The notes: a model not told the origin generated them from the sequence alone. Positions 1 to 6,978 are shown, counted from the stretch's first letter. The stretch is 13,336 bases of DNA from Defluviitaleaceae bacterium (GCA_009784355.1 WRBU01000007.1:1-13336), one strand, 5' to 3'. A program made the numbers and translations.

Positions 1-1252
1 CGGATGTGTCTGCTGCAACGGTTATAGTAACTTCACCAGCAGTTTCGGCGGCCGAAGTAAGCTGTATATTTAAACCAAGGTCGCTTTCGGTGAAGTTGTT
101 GGTTTCGCGAGACATCAATGTGCCGTTAAGCAAAAATTCGGCATTACCAGCCTCGGTTATTTGTGTGCTAATGGCTGGCGATGTCACAACTCCATCTCCG
201 TCCACAACGGCTGGAATATCAACAAACCCCGCTCTTGCAAAAAAGTCGGCATCTCCAGAGGAGCTGAAAGTTATTGCATTGCCTTCGCCTGTTCGTGTGC
301 CTTCCATTGTAAACAGACCTGTTGACTGACTAAAAGAAATGCGAGCGTCAATATTAGAGCCATTTATCCAATTCATAACGTCTTGGATGGTATCATCTGC
401 TCCAAAGCTGCGGTATGCATCATTTGCACGATTTGCTTGCCCGAGAGTTATAGTAGTTGTTTCGCCAGCTCCAAGACCCAAAAACTGACCCAAGCTCATT
501 TGGGTGTTAAGCCCAACATTGCCCGCTTGAATACCAAGCATAGTTATATTTCCGCCCAAGGTGACATTATTACCTTGTGCGGCCTCAATAACAAGCCGAC
601 CATCACCATTAACACTTGCAGAAACTCTTTGACCGCCACCAACAGGAAAGGCTGTAGCTAATTGCGCATCAATCGCATCTGCAAATGCATCAAGGTCAAA
701 ATCAGCAACGGGGTCTCCGCCAGCACCAACAAAACTTTCCATTTCTGCCGCAGTAAAACTTATTGTACGTGCGGTTCCGTTTACATTTACACTAAATGAA
801 AAATTACGGAATTCTCCGTCGTCATTTAATAAACGGTCAAAATCAAGCCCTTGGCTGACAGCCCCTGTATTAACATTACTAGTAGAGCGGAAAACATCCG
901 CTGTTGCAATACGATTCACCTCGAGAGTGTGTACGCCATTGCGTGCACCAGATACTGGTGTAACATTAATTCCATTGCCAGAGCCGCCGCTAAGGGTTGC
1001 CGAAGCAGATACGAAATTATTAGGATTTGCAATACCTCTGTCAGAATTCATTAAGGTAATGTCTGTCCAATCTCTGCGGAAATTAGTTAGATTTGTTGAA
1101 ATGGAGCGCATTTGCTCTTGCTGCCAAGCAAATATCTGGCGTTGTCCTGTTAGGCGGTTAAGGCGGGCGGATTCAGCCCTCATCATTTGTGAAACCATGT
1201 CGGCAACATCTATGCCAGAAAAGCCTGTCATTCTCATTTGGTTTGTAAACAT
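1..1252 (-). CDS. fliD: Flagellar hook-associated protein 2 (filament cap, FliD-like), C-terminus outside window
   Basis: FliD caps the growing flagellar filament outside the cell and folds exported flagellin subunits into place. Read on the minus strand, an open frame runs from ATG at 1252 to the left edge without a stop, giving 417 codons. The N-terminus has the FliD pattern: an 'MRMTGFSGIDVADMV' start, then a predicted coiled coil (about residues 16-60) with 'FAWQQEQM', as in clostridial FliD. The middle is low-complexity, Thr/Ser/Asn/Gly-rich and nearly lysine-free, as expected for an exported filament protein. There is no signal peptide, which fits type III flagellar export. The start is chosen because a GGGGGA ribosome site lies 7 nt upstream; ATGs at codons 6 and 8 are in-frame alternatives. 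The gene is divergent from queH. The C-terminal D0/D1 part is not visible. Confidence 0.85.
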   Translation of the reverse strand, partial: MFTNQMRMTGFSGIDVADMVSQMMRAESARLNRLTGQRQIFAWQQEQMRSISTNLTNFRRDWTDITLMNSDRGIANPNNFVSASATLSGGSGNGINVTPVSGARNGVHTLEVNRIATADVFRSTSNVNTGAVSQGLDFDRLLNDDGEFRNFSFSVNVNGTARTISFTAAEMESFVGAGGDPVADFDLDAFADAIDAQLATAFPVGGGQRVSASVNGDGRLVIEAAQGNNVTLGGNITMLGIQAGNVGLNTQMSLGQFLGLGAGETTTITLGQANRANDAYRSFGADDTIQDVMNWINGSNIDARISFSQSTGLFTMEGTRTGEGNAITFSSSGDADFFARAGFVDIPAVVDGDGVVTSPAISTQITEAGNAEFLLNGTLMSRETNNFTESDLGLNIQLTSAAETAGEVTITVAADTS

Positions 1253-1314
1253 TTTGTTTCCCCCTTACATATGTATTATGCGTTAAAAGACGCAAGTGTA
1301 GTATTCTATATTTT

Positions 1315-1341
1315 GTATCGGCAATGCATCCGCAAAACTTA
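1315..1341 (-). promoter_or_regulatory. Sigma-28 (SigD/FliA)-like promoter of fliD
   Basis: On the minus strand the sequence reads TAAG, 15 nt, then GCCGATAC (-10 box at 1315-1322, -35 box at 1338-1341). The known Bacillus SigD consensus is TAAA-N15-GCCGATAT, so the spacing is exact with one mismatch in each box. Transcription would start near 1308, leaving a leader of about 56 nt before the fliD start. A small inverted repeat (TGCGT, 6 nt loop, ACGCA) sits in that leader. The promoter supports the flagellar identity of the gene. Not tested experimentally. Confidence 0.7.
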
Positions 1342-1348
1342 ATAGCAG

Positions 1349-1377
1349 TTGACAAATTTTTCAAAAAAATGTAGAAT
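1349..1377 (+). promoter_or_regulatory. Sigma-A-type promoter of queH and the flippase gene
   Basis: TTGACA (1349-1354), a 17 nt spacer, and TAGAAT (1372-1377) give a near-consensus vegetative promoter. The start of transcription would be near 1384, about 30 nt before the queH ATG. It faces away from the fliD promoter, whose -35 box ends only 8 nt to the left. Confidence 0.75.
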
Positions 1378-1384
1378 GGGAATC

Positions 1385-1411
1385 AATTAGGAATTAGGAA
1401 TGAGGAATTAG
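1385..1411 (+). repeat. Short GGAATTA-type tandem repeat in the queH leader
   Basis: The leader holds imperfect, near-tandem copies of an AATTAGG / ATGAGGA unit, starting at about 1385, 1392 and 1400. The last copy supplies the GAGGAA (1402-1407) that serves as the queH ribosome binding site, 6 nt before the ATG at 1414. The repeats may be slippage products; a spread intergenic repeat family is also possible but cannot be judged from one copy. Confidence 0.5.
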
Positions 1412-1413
1412 AA

Positions 1414-1983
1414 ATGAAAATGCTCTTGCATGTTTGTTGCGGGTCTTGTGGTTTTGGTTTTTTGGATGGCTGGATGGTGGACGGTGAGTCAAAACCCGAC
1501 CTTTTGTGGTATAATCCCAATATTCATCCTTTTGTGGAGCATAAAGAGCGAAAAAATGCGGCGATAGATTTTGCGGACAAGTACGGGTTGGATGTAATAA
1601 AATACGGCAATTACGGGTTGGATGAATTTCTTAATATTTTTTTTGAATTGAAAAATGAAATAGATGATGACAAAAATCTGCGTTGTAAAATGTGTTATGA
1701 AATTCGTATGAATTTTGCAGCGGCGAAAGCTGCGGAGCTTAATTACACAGCTTTTTCCACAACACTGTTGGCAAGTCCGTGGCAAAAATTTGAAATGATA
1801 TGCCAAGCAGGTGAAGCTGCCGCAAAAGCTAATGGTTTGCAATTTATCATTAAAGACTATCGAAAAAATTACAATGTGGCCAAACAAAAAGCTCGTGAAA
1901 TGAGGCTTTATATGCAAAAATATTGCGGCTGCATTTTTAGTGAACAAGAGCGGTATGCGCCAAAAAAGAAACATAATGAATAA
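1414..1983 (+). CDS. queH: Epoxyqueuosine reductase QueH
   Basis: QueH reduces epoxyqueuosine to queuosine in the wobble position of GUN tRNAs, the last step of queuosine synthesis, as a cytoplasmic alternative to QueG. The 189-residue product shows the family hallmarks: 'LLHVCCGSC' (C8, C9, C12), 'YNPNIHP' (33-39), 'RCKMCYEIR' (C91, C94), 'FSTTLLASP' (114-122) and 'YCGCIFSE' (C171, C173). The cysteines fit the known iron-sulfur and metal ligands of this family (formerly DUF208). Its length is normal. ATG 1414 follows a GAGGAA ribosome site by 6 nt; ATG 1420 is an in-frame alternative. It is the first gene of a likely two-gene unit, with the flippase gene 31 nt downstream and no terminator between. 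No other queuosine gene is in the window, so the precursor may be salvaged or made elsewhere. Confidence 0.93.
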   Translation: MKMLLHVCCGSCGFGFLDGWMVDGESKPDLLWYNPNIHPFVEHKERKNAAIDFADKYGLDVIKYGNYGLDEFLNIFFELKNEIDDDKNLRCKMCYEIRMNFAAAKAAELNYTAFSTTLLASPWQKFEMICQAGEAAAKANGLQFIIKDYRKNYNVAKQKAREMRLYMQKYCGCIFSEQERYAPKKKHNE

Positions 1984-2014
1984 TACTTGCCAAAATTCCC
2001 CATAATGTGGTAAT

Positions 2015-3697
2015 ATGAAATTTATGAGTGAAAAACGAAATCTAAATCAAAACAATTCTTTCATACAGCAGGCTGGCATTTTAGCCATTGCTGGTATTTT
2101 TGCACGTCTTTTAGGTTTTTTGTACCGCCTTCCGCTTACTAACCTTATAGGCGACGAAGGCAATGCTATTTATGCGGTTAGCTTTAATATCTATACTTTC
2201 TTATTGATACTATCCTCCGCCGGCTTGCCTGCAGCGATTGCAAAAATGGTGTCAGAGCGCGTTGCTATGGGAAGATACGATTTTGCCCACAGGTTATTTA
2301 AGTTGGCAATGGGCTTGGCATTTAGTGTCGGCTTATTCTTTTCTGTTATTGTTTTTATTTTTGCTGAAAATATAACAACCCATTTTTTTGACATGCCTGA
2401 AGCGACTCTTGCCTTGCAATTACTAACGCCCACCATTTTTATAGTCGCCATGATGGCGGTTATGCGCGGATATTTCCAAGGCATGGGCAAAACAAAGCCC
2501 ACAGCTACATCACAAATTTTAGAGCAGGTGTTTAATGCTATTTTCAGTATCATTTTGGCTCATAGCCTTTGGAATTTTGCATTAAGCCGTAGTTATAACG
2601 AATTTGCATATGGAGCGGCAGGTAGTACTCTTGGCTCAACTGTTGGTGCTGTGGCTGGGTTTATGCTTATTGCTTGTGTGTACTTTTTATTCCGCAAAGA
2701 CATCTTCCAAAAAATCCGCAAGGGCGAACGCCGCAAAAAAAATGTGCGCTGGCGAGGAGAAGAACGCCGCAAGCCAGAAAAAGCCTCAGCTTTGGTCAAA
2801 ACGATATTTGCTACATCATTTACGATTATACTAGGTACGGCAATTTTTAGCGTAGCAAATCTCACAGATTCGTGGCTTGTTAGGTCAAGGCTTGTTGACG
2901 CAGGTTTTACGGAATTGCGTGCCGACCAGCTTTTTGGGCAGTTAGGCGGCAAGTTTTACACCATAACAAATATACCTGCCGCAATTACATCTTCTCTTGC
3001 CATTGCCCTTATACCAGCAATATCAGCCGCATACCACCTCAAAAACCATAAAGAAGTCCGTGCAAAAATTAACATTGGTCTACGGGTAGGTATGCTGCTG
3101 ACCATACCTATAGCTTTTGGGCTTTTGGTGCTCGGTGTGCCTATTATACAGCTACTGTTTCCCAACCACCCCGAAGGTGGAACACTATTCACATGGGGGT
3201 TTTTGTCAGTTATATTTTTAGGCACATCACAAATAGCAACAGGGGCATTGCAGGCCTTGGGCAAAATGCGAATACCAATTTATGCCGCATTAGCTGGGGC
3301 AACAGCAAAAATTGTGTCCAGCTATTTTCTAATAGGTATACCATCGATAAATATTTACGGCGCAGTTATAGGTACCACAATTTGCTTTGGAATTGCCGCA
3401 TTAATAAACTGCATGTATTTGTTCAAATACACAAAAACTAAACCAGATATTGTCGGAATGTTTGTAAAGCCAATTTTTGCAAGTATTACCATGGCTGTTG
3501 GTGTTTTTGTTTTTTACCATATAAGCCATATTGCTTTAAACTCTAATGCCGCCGCGGTTATAATATCAATAATCGGAGGTCTAATGCTGTATGTCATTTT
3601 TATGCTATTAATAAAGGGCATAAGTGAAGAAGATGTGCTTCATTTGCCAAAAGGTAAAAGATTGCTTGGATTTATGAAACGTAAAGGTCTTTTGTAA
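2015..3697 (+). CDS. MOP-superfamily lipid flippase, YtgP/SpoVB (MurJ-like) family
   Basis: This family moves lipid-linked cell wall precursors (lipid II, or a spore-cortex counterpart for SpoVB) across the cytoplasmic membrane. The 560-residue product is strongly hydrophobic with some 14 predicted membrane segments, the usual size for the family. Recognisable blocks are 'ARLLGFLYRLPL' near residue 30, 'SSAGLPAAIAKMVSE' (67-81), 'RGYFQGMGKTKPTATSQILEQ' (151-171) and the second-half block around 'SSLAIALIPAISAAY'. A very basic cytoplasmic loop (about 226-258) with two GE(E)RRK segments separates the two lobes. The start is uncertain: ATG 2015 and ATG 2024 both lack a strong ribosome site; a weak GTGG lies 4 nt before 2015. 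It is probably cotranscribed with queH. Whether it is the MurJ-type housekeeping flippase, SpoVB or an exporter of another polysaccharide cannot be decided from sequence alone. Confidence 0.85.
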   Translation: MKFMSEKRNLNQNNSFIQQAGILAIAGIFARLLGFLYRLPLTNLIGDEGNAIYAVSFNIYTFLLILSSAGLPAAIAKMVSERVAMGRYDFAHRLFKLAMGLAFSVGLFFSVIVFIFAENITTHFFDMPEATLALQLLTPTIFIVAMMAVMRGYFQGMGKTKPTATSQILEQVFNAIFSIILAHSLWNFALSRSYNEFAYGAAGSTLGSTVGAVAGFMLIACVYFLFRKDIFQKIRKGERRKKNVRWRGEERRKPEKASALVKTIFATSFTIILGTAIFSVANLTDSWLVRSRLVDAGFTELRADQLFGQLGGKFYTITNIPAAITSSLAIALIPAISAAYHLKNHKEVRAKINIGLRVGMLLTIPIAFGLLVLGVPIIQLLFPNHPEGGTLFTWGFLSVIFLGTSQIATGALQALGKMRIPIYAALAGATAKIVSSYFLIGIPSINIYGAVIGTTICFGIAALINCMYLFKYTKTKPDIVGMFVKPIFASITMAVGVFVFYHISHIALNSNAAAVIISIIGGLMLYVIFMLLIKGISEEDVLHLPKGKRLLGFMKRKGLL

Positions 3698-3699
3698 CT

Positions 3700-4134
3700 T
3701 TACGGCATGGGAATAGGTATATCAAATAGGTCTGAAGTGGCTTCATGGGGACATTCCACATTTTCAAAAGGGTTAGCGAGCTTTTTAAACATATCAGGTG
3801 CTGTGGTCACCGCTACATGATTAATATCCTCAAAATGCGCCTTAACTTCATCAACTGTGCGCTGCTTAATGGCTATGATGTCTGTGTGGCATAGCCCGCT
3901 GTTATTGGCAAGGTCAAGCCCGATTACTGCAATGCCGCCGCTTATCGACACAGCTACATCCACCAAGTCTTCATGTTTATTAACCATTTCCGCTATCGCA
4001 ATTTCCTTTTCCTCTATGGATATGGTTTTTTGTTCAAGCTCTTCAATGTCGCTATTGCTTGCACCGCCGTCATAGGCATTGCATGATGCCAGCATTACAA
4101 TCAATACAAATAGCATTGTGAAAAAGTCTTGCAT
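3700..4134 (-). CDS. Small lipoprotein, YhcN/YlaJ sporulation-lipoprotein-like
   Basis: The 144-residue product starts with a hydrophobic segment (4-16) and a lipobox L-A-S-C with C18 as the likely lipidated residue. An acidic, low-complexity stretch (about 27-46) follows, then a compact alpha/beta region containing 'IAEMVNKHEDLVDVAV', 'GGIAVIGLDL' and 'HVAVTTAPDMF'. This order (paired-helix region, valine-rich strand, 'V.VTA.PD.F') is that of YhcN/YlaJ spore lipoproteins, whose exact role is unknown. The start at 4134 is chosen because a GGGAG site lies 8 nt upstream and the lipoprotein signal begins at once; the frame stays open upstream to 4326 but that part overlaps ychF and is not signal-like. 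An oddity is that the N-region (MQDFF) has no lysine or arginine. The gene converges with the flippase gene, 2 nt apart, with no visible terminator. Confidence 0.7.
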   Translation of the reverse strand: MQDFFTMLFVLIVMLASCNAYDGGASNSDIEELEQKTISIEEKEIAIAEMVNKHEDLVDVAVSISGGIAVIGLDLANNSGLCHTDIIAIKQRTVDEVKAHFEDINHVAVTTAPDMFKKLANPFENVECPHEATSDLFDIPIPMP

Positions 4135-4184
4135 TGCAATCACTCCCAATTTATTGTAATTGTAGTTAGTTTTGCAAAAATGCT

Positions 4185-4212
4185 TTGAAATTATTATGAT
4201 ATGTGATATAAT
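4185..4212 (+). promoter_or_regulatory. Promoter of the ychF operon (extended -10)
   Basis: TTGAAA (4185-4190), 16 nt, then TATAAT (4207-4212) preceded by TGA, which forms an extended -10 (TGN-TATAAT). The leader to the ychF start would be about 35 nt. The 121 nt gap between the two divergent genes (4135-4255) holds this promoter and the two ribosome sites; I see no operator. Confidence 0.75.
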
Positions 4213-4255
4213 AGCAAATGTCGCAAAAACACCGAATTTAAAGGAGAGAATACAT

Positions 4256-5380
4256 ATGAAACTCGGAATGGTTGGTTTGCCAAATTCTGGCAAGAGTACA
4301 TTGTTTAACGCTTTAACAGGAAGCAAGGCGGCTTCAGGAAATTACCCATTTTCTACCATAGATAAAAATGTGGGTATTGTAAATGTAGCGGACGAGCGTT
4401 TGGATGTTATACAAAAAATTTATGATGCAAAAAAGATAACACAAGCTACAATAGAATTTGTTGATATTGCTGGATTGGTTAAGGGCAGCTCTGGCGGCGG
4501 CGGTATGGGCAATAAATTTTTGGCAGATATAAGGGAAATGGACGGCATTGTGCATGTGGTGCGTTGTTTTGATGACGAAAATATACCGCATCCTGATGGT
4601 AGCATAGACCCTGTGAGAGATATGGAAACCATTGATTTAGAACTCATTTTTGCAGATATGGAACAAGTCAGCCGCCGAATAGAGCGCATTAAAAAAGATA
4701 ATAAGGCTGGCTCTGCAGGTTTTAAGCAGGGTCAAGTTGAGATTGGAGTGCTTGAGAGGGTTTTAAAACATCTTGAAGAAGAAAAGCTAGTGCGGGATAT
4801 GCCAATGACTCCAGAAGACAATGCCTTAATAAAGCAAGCGGGGCTTTTGACACATAAGCCCATGATATATGTGGCAAATATAGGTGAAGAGGATTATGCT
4901 TGTATCTATGAAGAAAATCCACAAAACGACTATATACAGTGTATGCGTAAATTTCTAACACAAAAGTATGACAACAATAAAGAAGTTTTTATCGTCGTTG
5001 CCAAAATTGAAGAAGATATGGTAGGCATGGATGATGATGAAAAGGCAGAATTTTTAGAAATGATGGGGATGCAGTCCTCAAGCCTTGATAAATTGACGGC
5101 GGCAGGGTATCGCACACTTAACCTCATGTCCTTTTTAACTGCTGGTCCAAAAGAGGTTAGAGCATGGACTATTCCCGTTGGCACAACAGCCGTTAAAGCC
5201 GCGGGCAAAATACATTCAGACCTTGAACGAGGCTTTATAAGGGCGGAAATTGTAAATTACGATATTCTTGTTGACAAGGGAAGTTACGCCGCTTGTAAGG
5301 ACGCAGGACTTTTACGCCTTGAAGGCAAAGAGTATATTGTGCAAGAAGGTGACATTATTTTGTTTAGATTTAACGTATAG
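4256..5380 (+). CDS. ychF: Ribosome-associated ATPase YchF (OLA1 family, Obg-like)
   Basis: YchF is a conserved P-loop ATPase that binds ribosomes and is tied to translation control and oxidative-stress response. The 374-residue product has the P-loop 'GLPNSGKST' (7-15), switch motif 'DIAGLVKGSSGGGGMGN' (70-86), and 'NIGE' (208-211), the NxxE form that favours ATP over GTP in this family. A helical coiled-coil insert lies roughly at 124-200, and the C-terminal TGS domain includes 'VRAWTIPVG', 'GFIRAEIV' and the end 'GDIILFRFNV'. The P-loop has S11 where most YchF proteins have V (NVGKST). ATG 4256 follows AAGGAGAG by 7 nt; the frame stays open upstream but has no ribosome site. It heads a tight operon, and its TAG stop overlaps the ribosome site of the next gene. 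Confidence 0.95.
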   Translation: MKLGMVGLPNSGKSTLFNALTGSKAASGNYPFSTIDKNVGIVNVADERLDVIQKIYDAKKITQATIEFVDIAGLVKGSSGGGGMGNKFLADIREMDGIVHVVRCFDDENIPHPDGSIDPVRDMETIDLELIFADMEQVSRRIERIKKDNKAGSAGFKQGQVEIGVLERVLKHLEEEKLVRDMPMTPEDNALIKQAGLLTHKPMIYVANIGEEDYACIYEENPQNDYIQCMRKFLTQKYDNNKEVFIVVAKIEEDMVGMDDDEKAEFLEMMGMQSSSLDKLTAAGYRTLNLMSFLTAGPKEVRAWTIPVGTTAVKAAGKIHSDLERGFIRAEIVNYDILVDKGSYAACKDAGLLRLEGKEYIVQEGDIILFRFNV

Positions 5381-5393
5381 GAGGTGTGCAGTT

Positions 5394-6371
5394 ATGCCGA
5401 ATTTTATTACTTCCATTACAGAAGCTATTGGCAATACGCCCCTACAGCGGCTGGATATGTTAAAAAAACATCTCGGTTTTGAGGGTAATATTTTTGCAAA
5501 GCTCGAACATATGAATCCCTCTTTTTCCAAAAAAGACCGCATAGCCATCGGCATGATAAATCTTGCCGAATGCAAGGGATTGTTAAAACCGGGGCAAATT
5601 GTGTTAGAAATGACCAGCGGCAACACAGGCACAGGCGTTGCTATGGTTTGCTCTGCAAAAGGTTATCGTTTTATATGCGTACTGTCAAAAGGTAATTCTC
5701 TTGAACGCGCTAGGATGATAGAAGCATTTGGCGGCGAAATTGTTTTTGTAGACCAAGCCCCAAATTCCGTCCCTGGCAAGGTTTCCAAGGAGGATATAAA
5801 GCTGGTGGAAATAGAAGCGGCACGACTTGCAAAAGAAACCGGCGCACTATTTCTTAACCAGTTCAAAAATTTCGATAATGCCCTTGCTCAAGAGCCTGCC
5901 GCAAAAGAAATGTGGGAGCAAAGCGGCGGTCAGCTTCACGCTTTTGCAGATTTTATAGGCACAGGCGGCACTTTTACAGGATATGCCCGCACATTAAAGG
6001 CATTCAACCCGCATATACGATGTTATGCAGTAGAGCCCCACGGTTCGGCATACTATAAGGGCGAGCTTATTGAAGGCAGCAGTCATAAAATACAAGGCGG
6101 CGGATATGCCAAAAGTTTGGAGCTTATAGACCGCAGATTGATAGATGACTGCATAACAGTAACCGATGCAGAGGCAGAAGAAATGACACGCTTACTTGCC
6201 AAAAAAGAGGGGATTTTTGCGGGTTTTTCGTCAGGTGCAAATCTTGCTGCCGCTGTAAAACAATTAAAAAATTGTGACGCTGGCAAAAACTTCGGAATTG
6301 TTATAAATGACTGCGGCTTAAAATACATGTCTACAAATCTATTTGATGTTATGGAGGAAAATTATGAATAA
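5394..6371 (+). CDS. PLP-dependent cysteine synthase family enzyme
   Basis: Members of this fold-type II PLP family usually join O-acetylserine and sulfide to make cysteine, though some use other substrates. The 325-residue product has the PLP lysine in 'NPSFSKKDR' (K47 by alignment, with an unusual lysine also at 46), the 'TSGNTG' loop (74-79), the phosphate-binding 'GTGGTFTG' (189-196), and 'FSSGAN' (278-283). A region with 'SKGNSLERARMIEAFGGEI' (98-116), 'SVPGKVSKEDI' and 'KIQGGGYAKSLEL' sets it apart from classical CysK and puts it in a related, less studied branch often annotated simply as cysteine synthase. ATG 5394 follows AGGAGGTG, which overlaps the ychF stop. The frame is open further upstream but that part lies inside ychF. 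The downstream PspC gene begins inside its 3' end. The substrate is not certain. Confidence 0.88.
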   Translation: MPNFITSITEAIGNTPLQRLDMLKKHLGFEGNIFAKLEHMNPSFSKKDRIAIGMINLAECKGLLKPGQIVLEMTSGNTGTGVAMVCSAKGYRFICVLSKGNSLERARMIEAFGGEIVFVDQAPNSVPGKVSKEDIKLVEIEAARLAKETGALFLNQFKNFDNALAQEPAAKEMWEQSGGQLHAFADFIGTGGTFTGYARTLKAFNPHIRCYAVEPHGSAYYKGELIEGSSHKIQGGGYAKSLELIDRRLIDDCITVTDAEAEEMTRLLAKKEGIFAGFSSGANLAAAVKQLKNCDAGKNFGIVINDCGLKYMSTNLFDVMEENYE

Positions 6372-6582
6372 CAACAATAATTGTTTCTCGCAAGAGCCAA
6401 AGAGACTCACACGTTGTTCACAAAACAAAAAGATTTTTGGTATTTGCGGCGGCATTGGTAAGTATTTTGGCTGGGACCCTTCGCTTGTGCGAATTGCCTT
6501 TGTTATATTTCTAATTTTGGGCGGCAGTGGAATTTTGCTATACCTTGTCTTGTTGCTCGTAATGCCAAATGAAATTACATAG
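6364..6582 (+). CDS. Small PspC-domain membrane protein
   Basis: The 72-residue product is a stand-alone PspC domain: 'KRLTRCSQNKKIFGICGGIGK' region (13-33), 'YFGWDPSLVRIAF' (34-46), then a hydrophobic stretch with a central GG (45-68) ending in 'MPNEIT'. PspC proteins sit in the cytoplasmic membrane and in some bacteria take part in envelope-stress (phage shock) signalling; for stand-alone Firmicutes versions the role is largely unknown. The ATG is preceded by GGAGG at 6 nt and overlaps the end of the upstream PLP enzyme gene by 8 nt, so translation is probably coupled. It is the last gene before a terminator. The Asn-rich start (MNNNNN) is likely a flexible tail. Confidence 0.88.
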   Translation: MNNNNNCFSQEPKRLTRCSQNKKIFGICGGIGKYFGWDPSLVRIAFVIFLILGGSGILLYLVLLLVMPNEIT

Positions 6583-6613
6583 GCTTCGTGTAAAAATACT
6601 ACAAAACCACATG

Positions 6614-6650
6614 ACAGACATTTCATTTTGAAGTGTCTGTTTTTCTTTTA
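6614..6650 (+). terminator. Intrinsic terminator of the ychF operon
   Basis: An 11 bp stem (6614-6624 with 6630-6640, core ACAGACA/TGTCTGT, one G-T pair) with a 5 nt loop is followed by TTTTCTTTT. It lies 31 nt after the PspC gene stop and 21 nt before the next promoter. Confidence 0.85.
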
Positions 6651-6671
6651 AAATTATCCAAAAATATTCTG

Positions 6672-6700
6672 TTGACATTTTGCTTTAATTTGTGTACAAT
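6672..6700 (+). promoter_or_regulatory. Strong promoter of the SRP RNA gene
   Basis: TTGACA (6672-6677), 17 nt, then TACAAT (6695-6700). A near-consensus promoter fits an abundant stable RNA. The start of transcription is expected near 6707, just before the 5' strand of the closing helix of the RNA. Confidence 0.8.
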
Positions 6701-6706
6701 GGTTGT

Positions 6707-6935
6707 TATCCATGCAAGCTGGGGCAGTAGCGGCGCCCTGCACCTAAAATCCGCTATAATGGAGTGATGCCCATCCTAGGCTTTTCGGATTGTAATGCAA
6801 TACATGTAAGCGGTGTTGAGATTTAAGTCTTGCGCAATAATGACGGATGAACCATGTCAGGGCCTGACGGCAGCAGCATTAAGTCTGCACCATTATGTGC
6901 CGCGAGGTAGCTTAAATTGAGCTGGCTGTATGTAG
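6707..6935 (+). ncRNA. ffs: Signal recognition particle RNA, long type with Alu domain
   Basis: SRP RNA joins with Ffh to deliver nascent membrane and exported proteins to the translocon. The S domain is plain: 'GTGTTGAGATTTAAGTCTTG' (6812-6831), then 'GAACCATGTCAGG' and 'AGCAGCATTAAG' (6849-6883), forming helix 8 and its asymmetric loop. The Alu part 'GCTGGGGCAGTAGCGG' (6718-6733) with 'ATCCGCTATA' resembles the Bacillus scRNA. CATGC (6711-6715) can pair with GTATG (6928-6932), with GCT/AGC next to it, closing the molecule. The tip of helix 8 is GCC-TGAC-GGC (6862-6871), so the tetraloop is UGAC, not the usual GGAA. Ends are inferred from the promoter and the closing helix, within about 10 nt. 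No clear poly-T terminator follows. Confidence 0.92.
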
Positions 6936-6978
6936 TGCGTTATGAAAAGGGGTCGAAGATGGGCGCATGGGTATTTTA

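Noticed and set aside
6..1286. Several plus-strand open frames of 67-119 codons across the first 1.25 kb
   Set aside because: They are shadows of the minus-strand fliD frame, which is open throughout, has a good ribosome site and a recognisable product.
1385..1411. Short repeats as a CRISPR or phage attachment site
   Set aside because: The units are only about 7 nt, directly adjacent and imperfect, with no spacers, cas gene, integrase or tRNA nearby.
1489..1974. Long minus-strand open frame (161 codons) opposite queH
   Set aside because: It lies wholly inside queH on the other strand, has no recognisable motif, and reads as an antisense shadow rich in Phe and Ile from the AT-rich coding strand.
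4192..4221. Possible sigma-F/G forespore promoter for the lipoprotein gene (CATAATA on the minus strand)
   Set aside because: The -10 box fits CATHHTA, but the sequence 18 nt upstream (ACATT) does not fit the -35 consensus, and the region is AT-rich and overlaps the ychF promoter.
4135..4326. Longer N-terminus for the minus-strand lipoprotein (start at 4326)
   Set aside because: The extension overlaps the ychF promoter and start region, does not resemble a signal peptide, and a proper ribosome site plus lipobox signal favour 4134.
6700..6940. Riboswitch, tRNA or 6S RNA in the 359 nt gap between coding regions
   Set aside because: The conserved S-domain and Alu-domain blocks identify SRP RNA; no tRNA cloverleaf or known c-di-GMP riboswitch core was seen.
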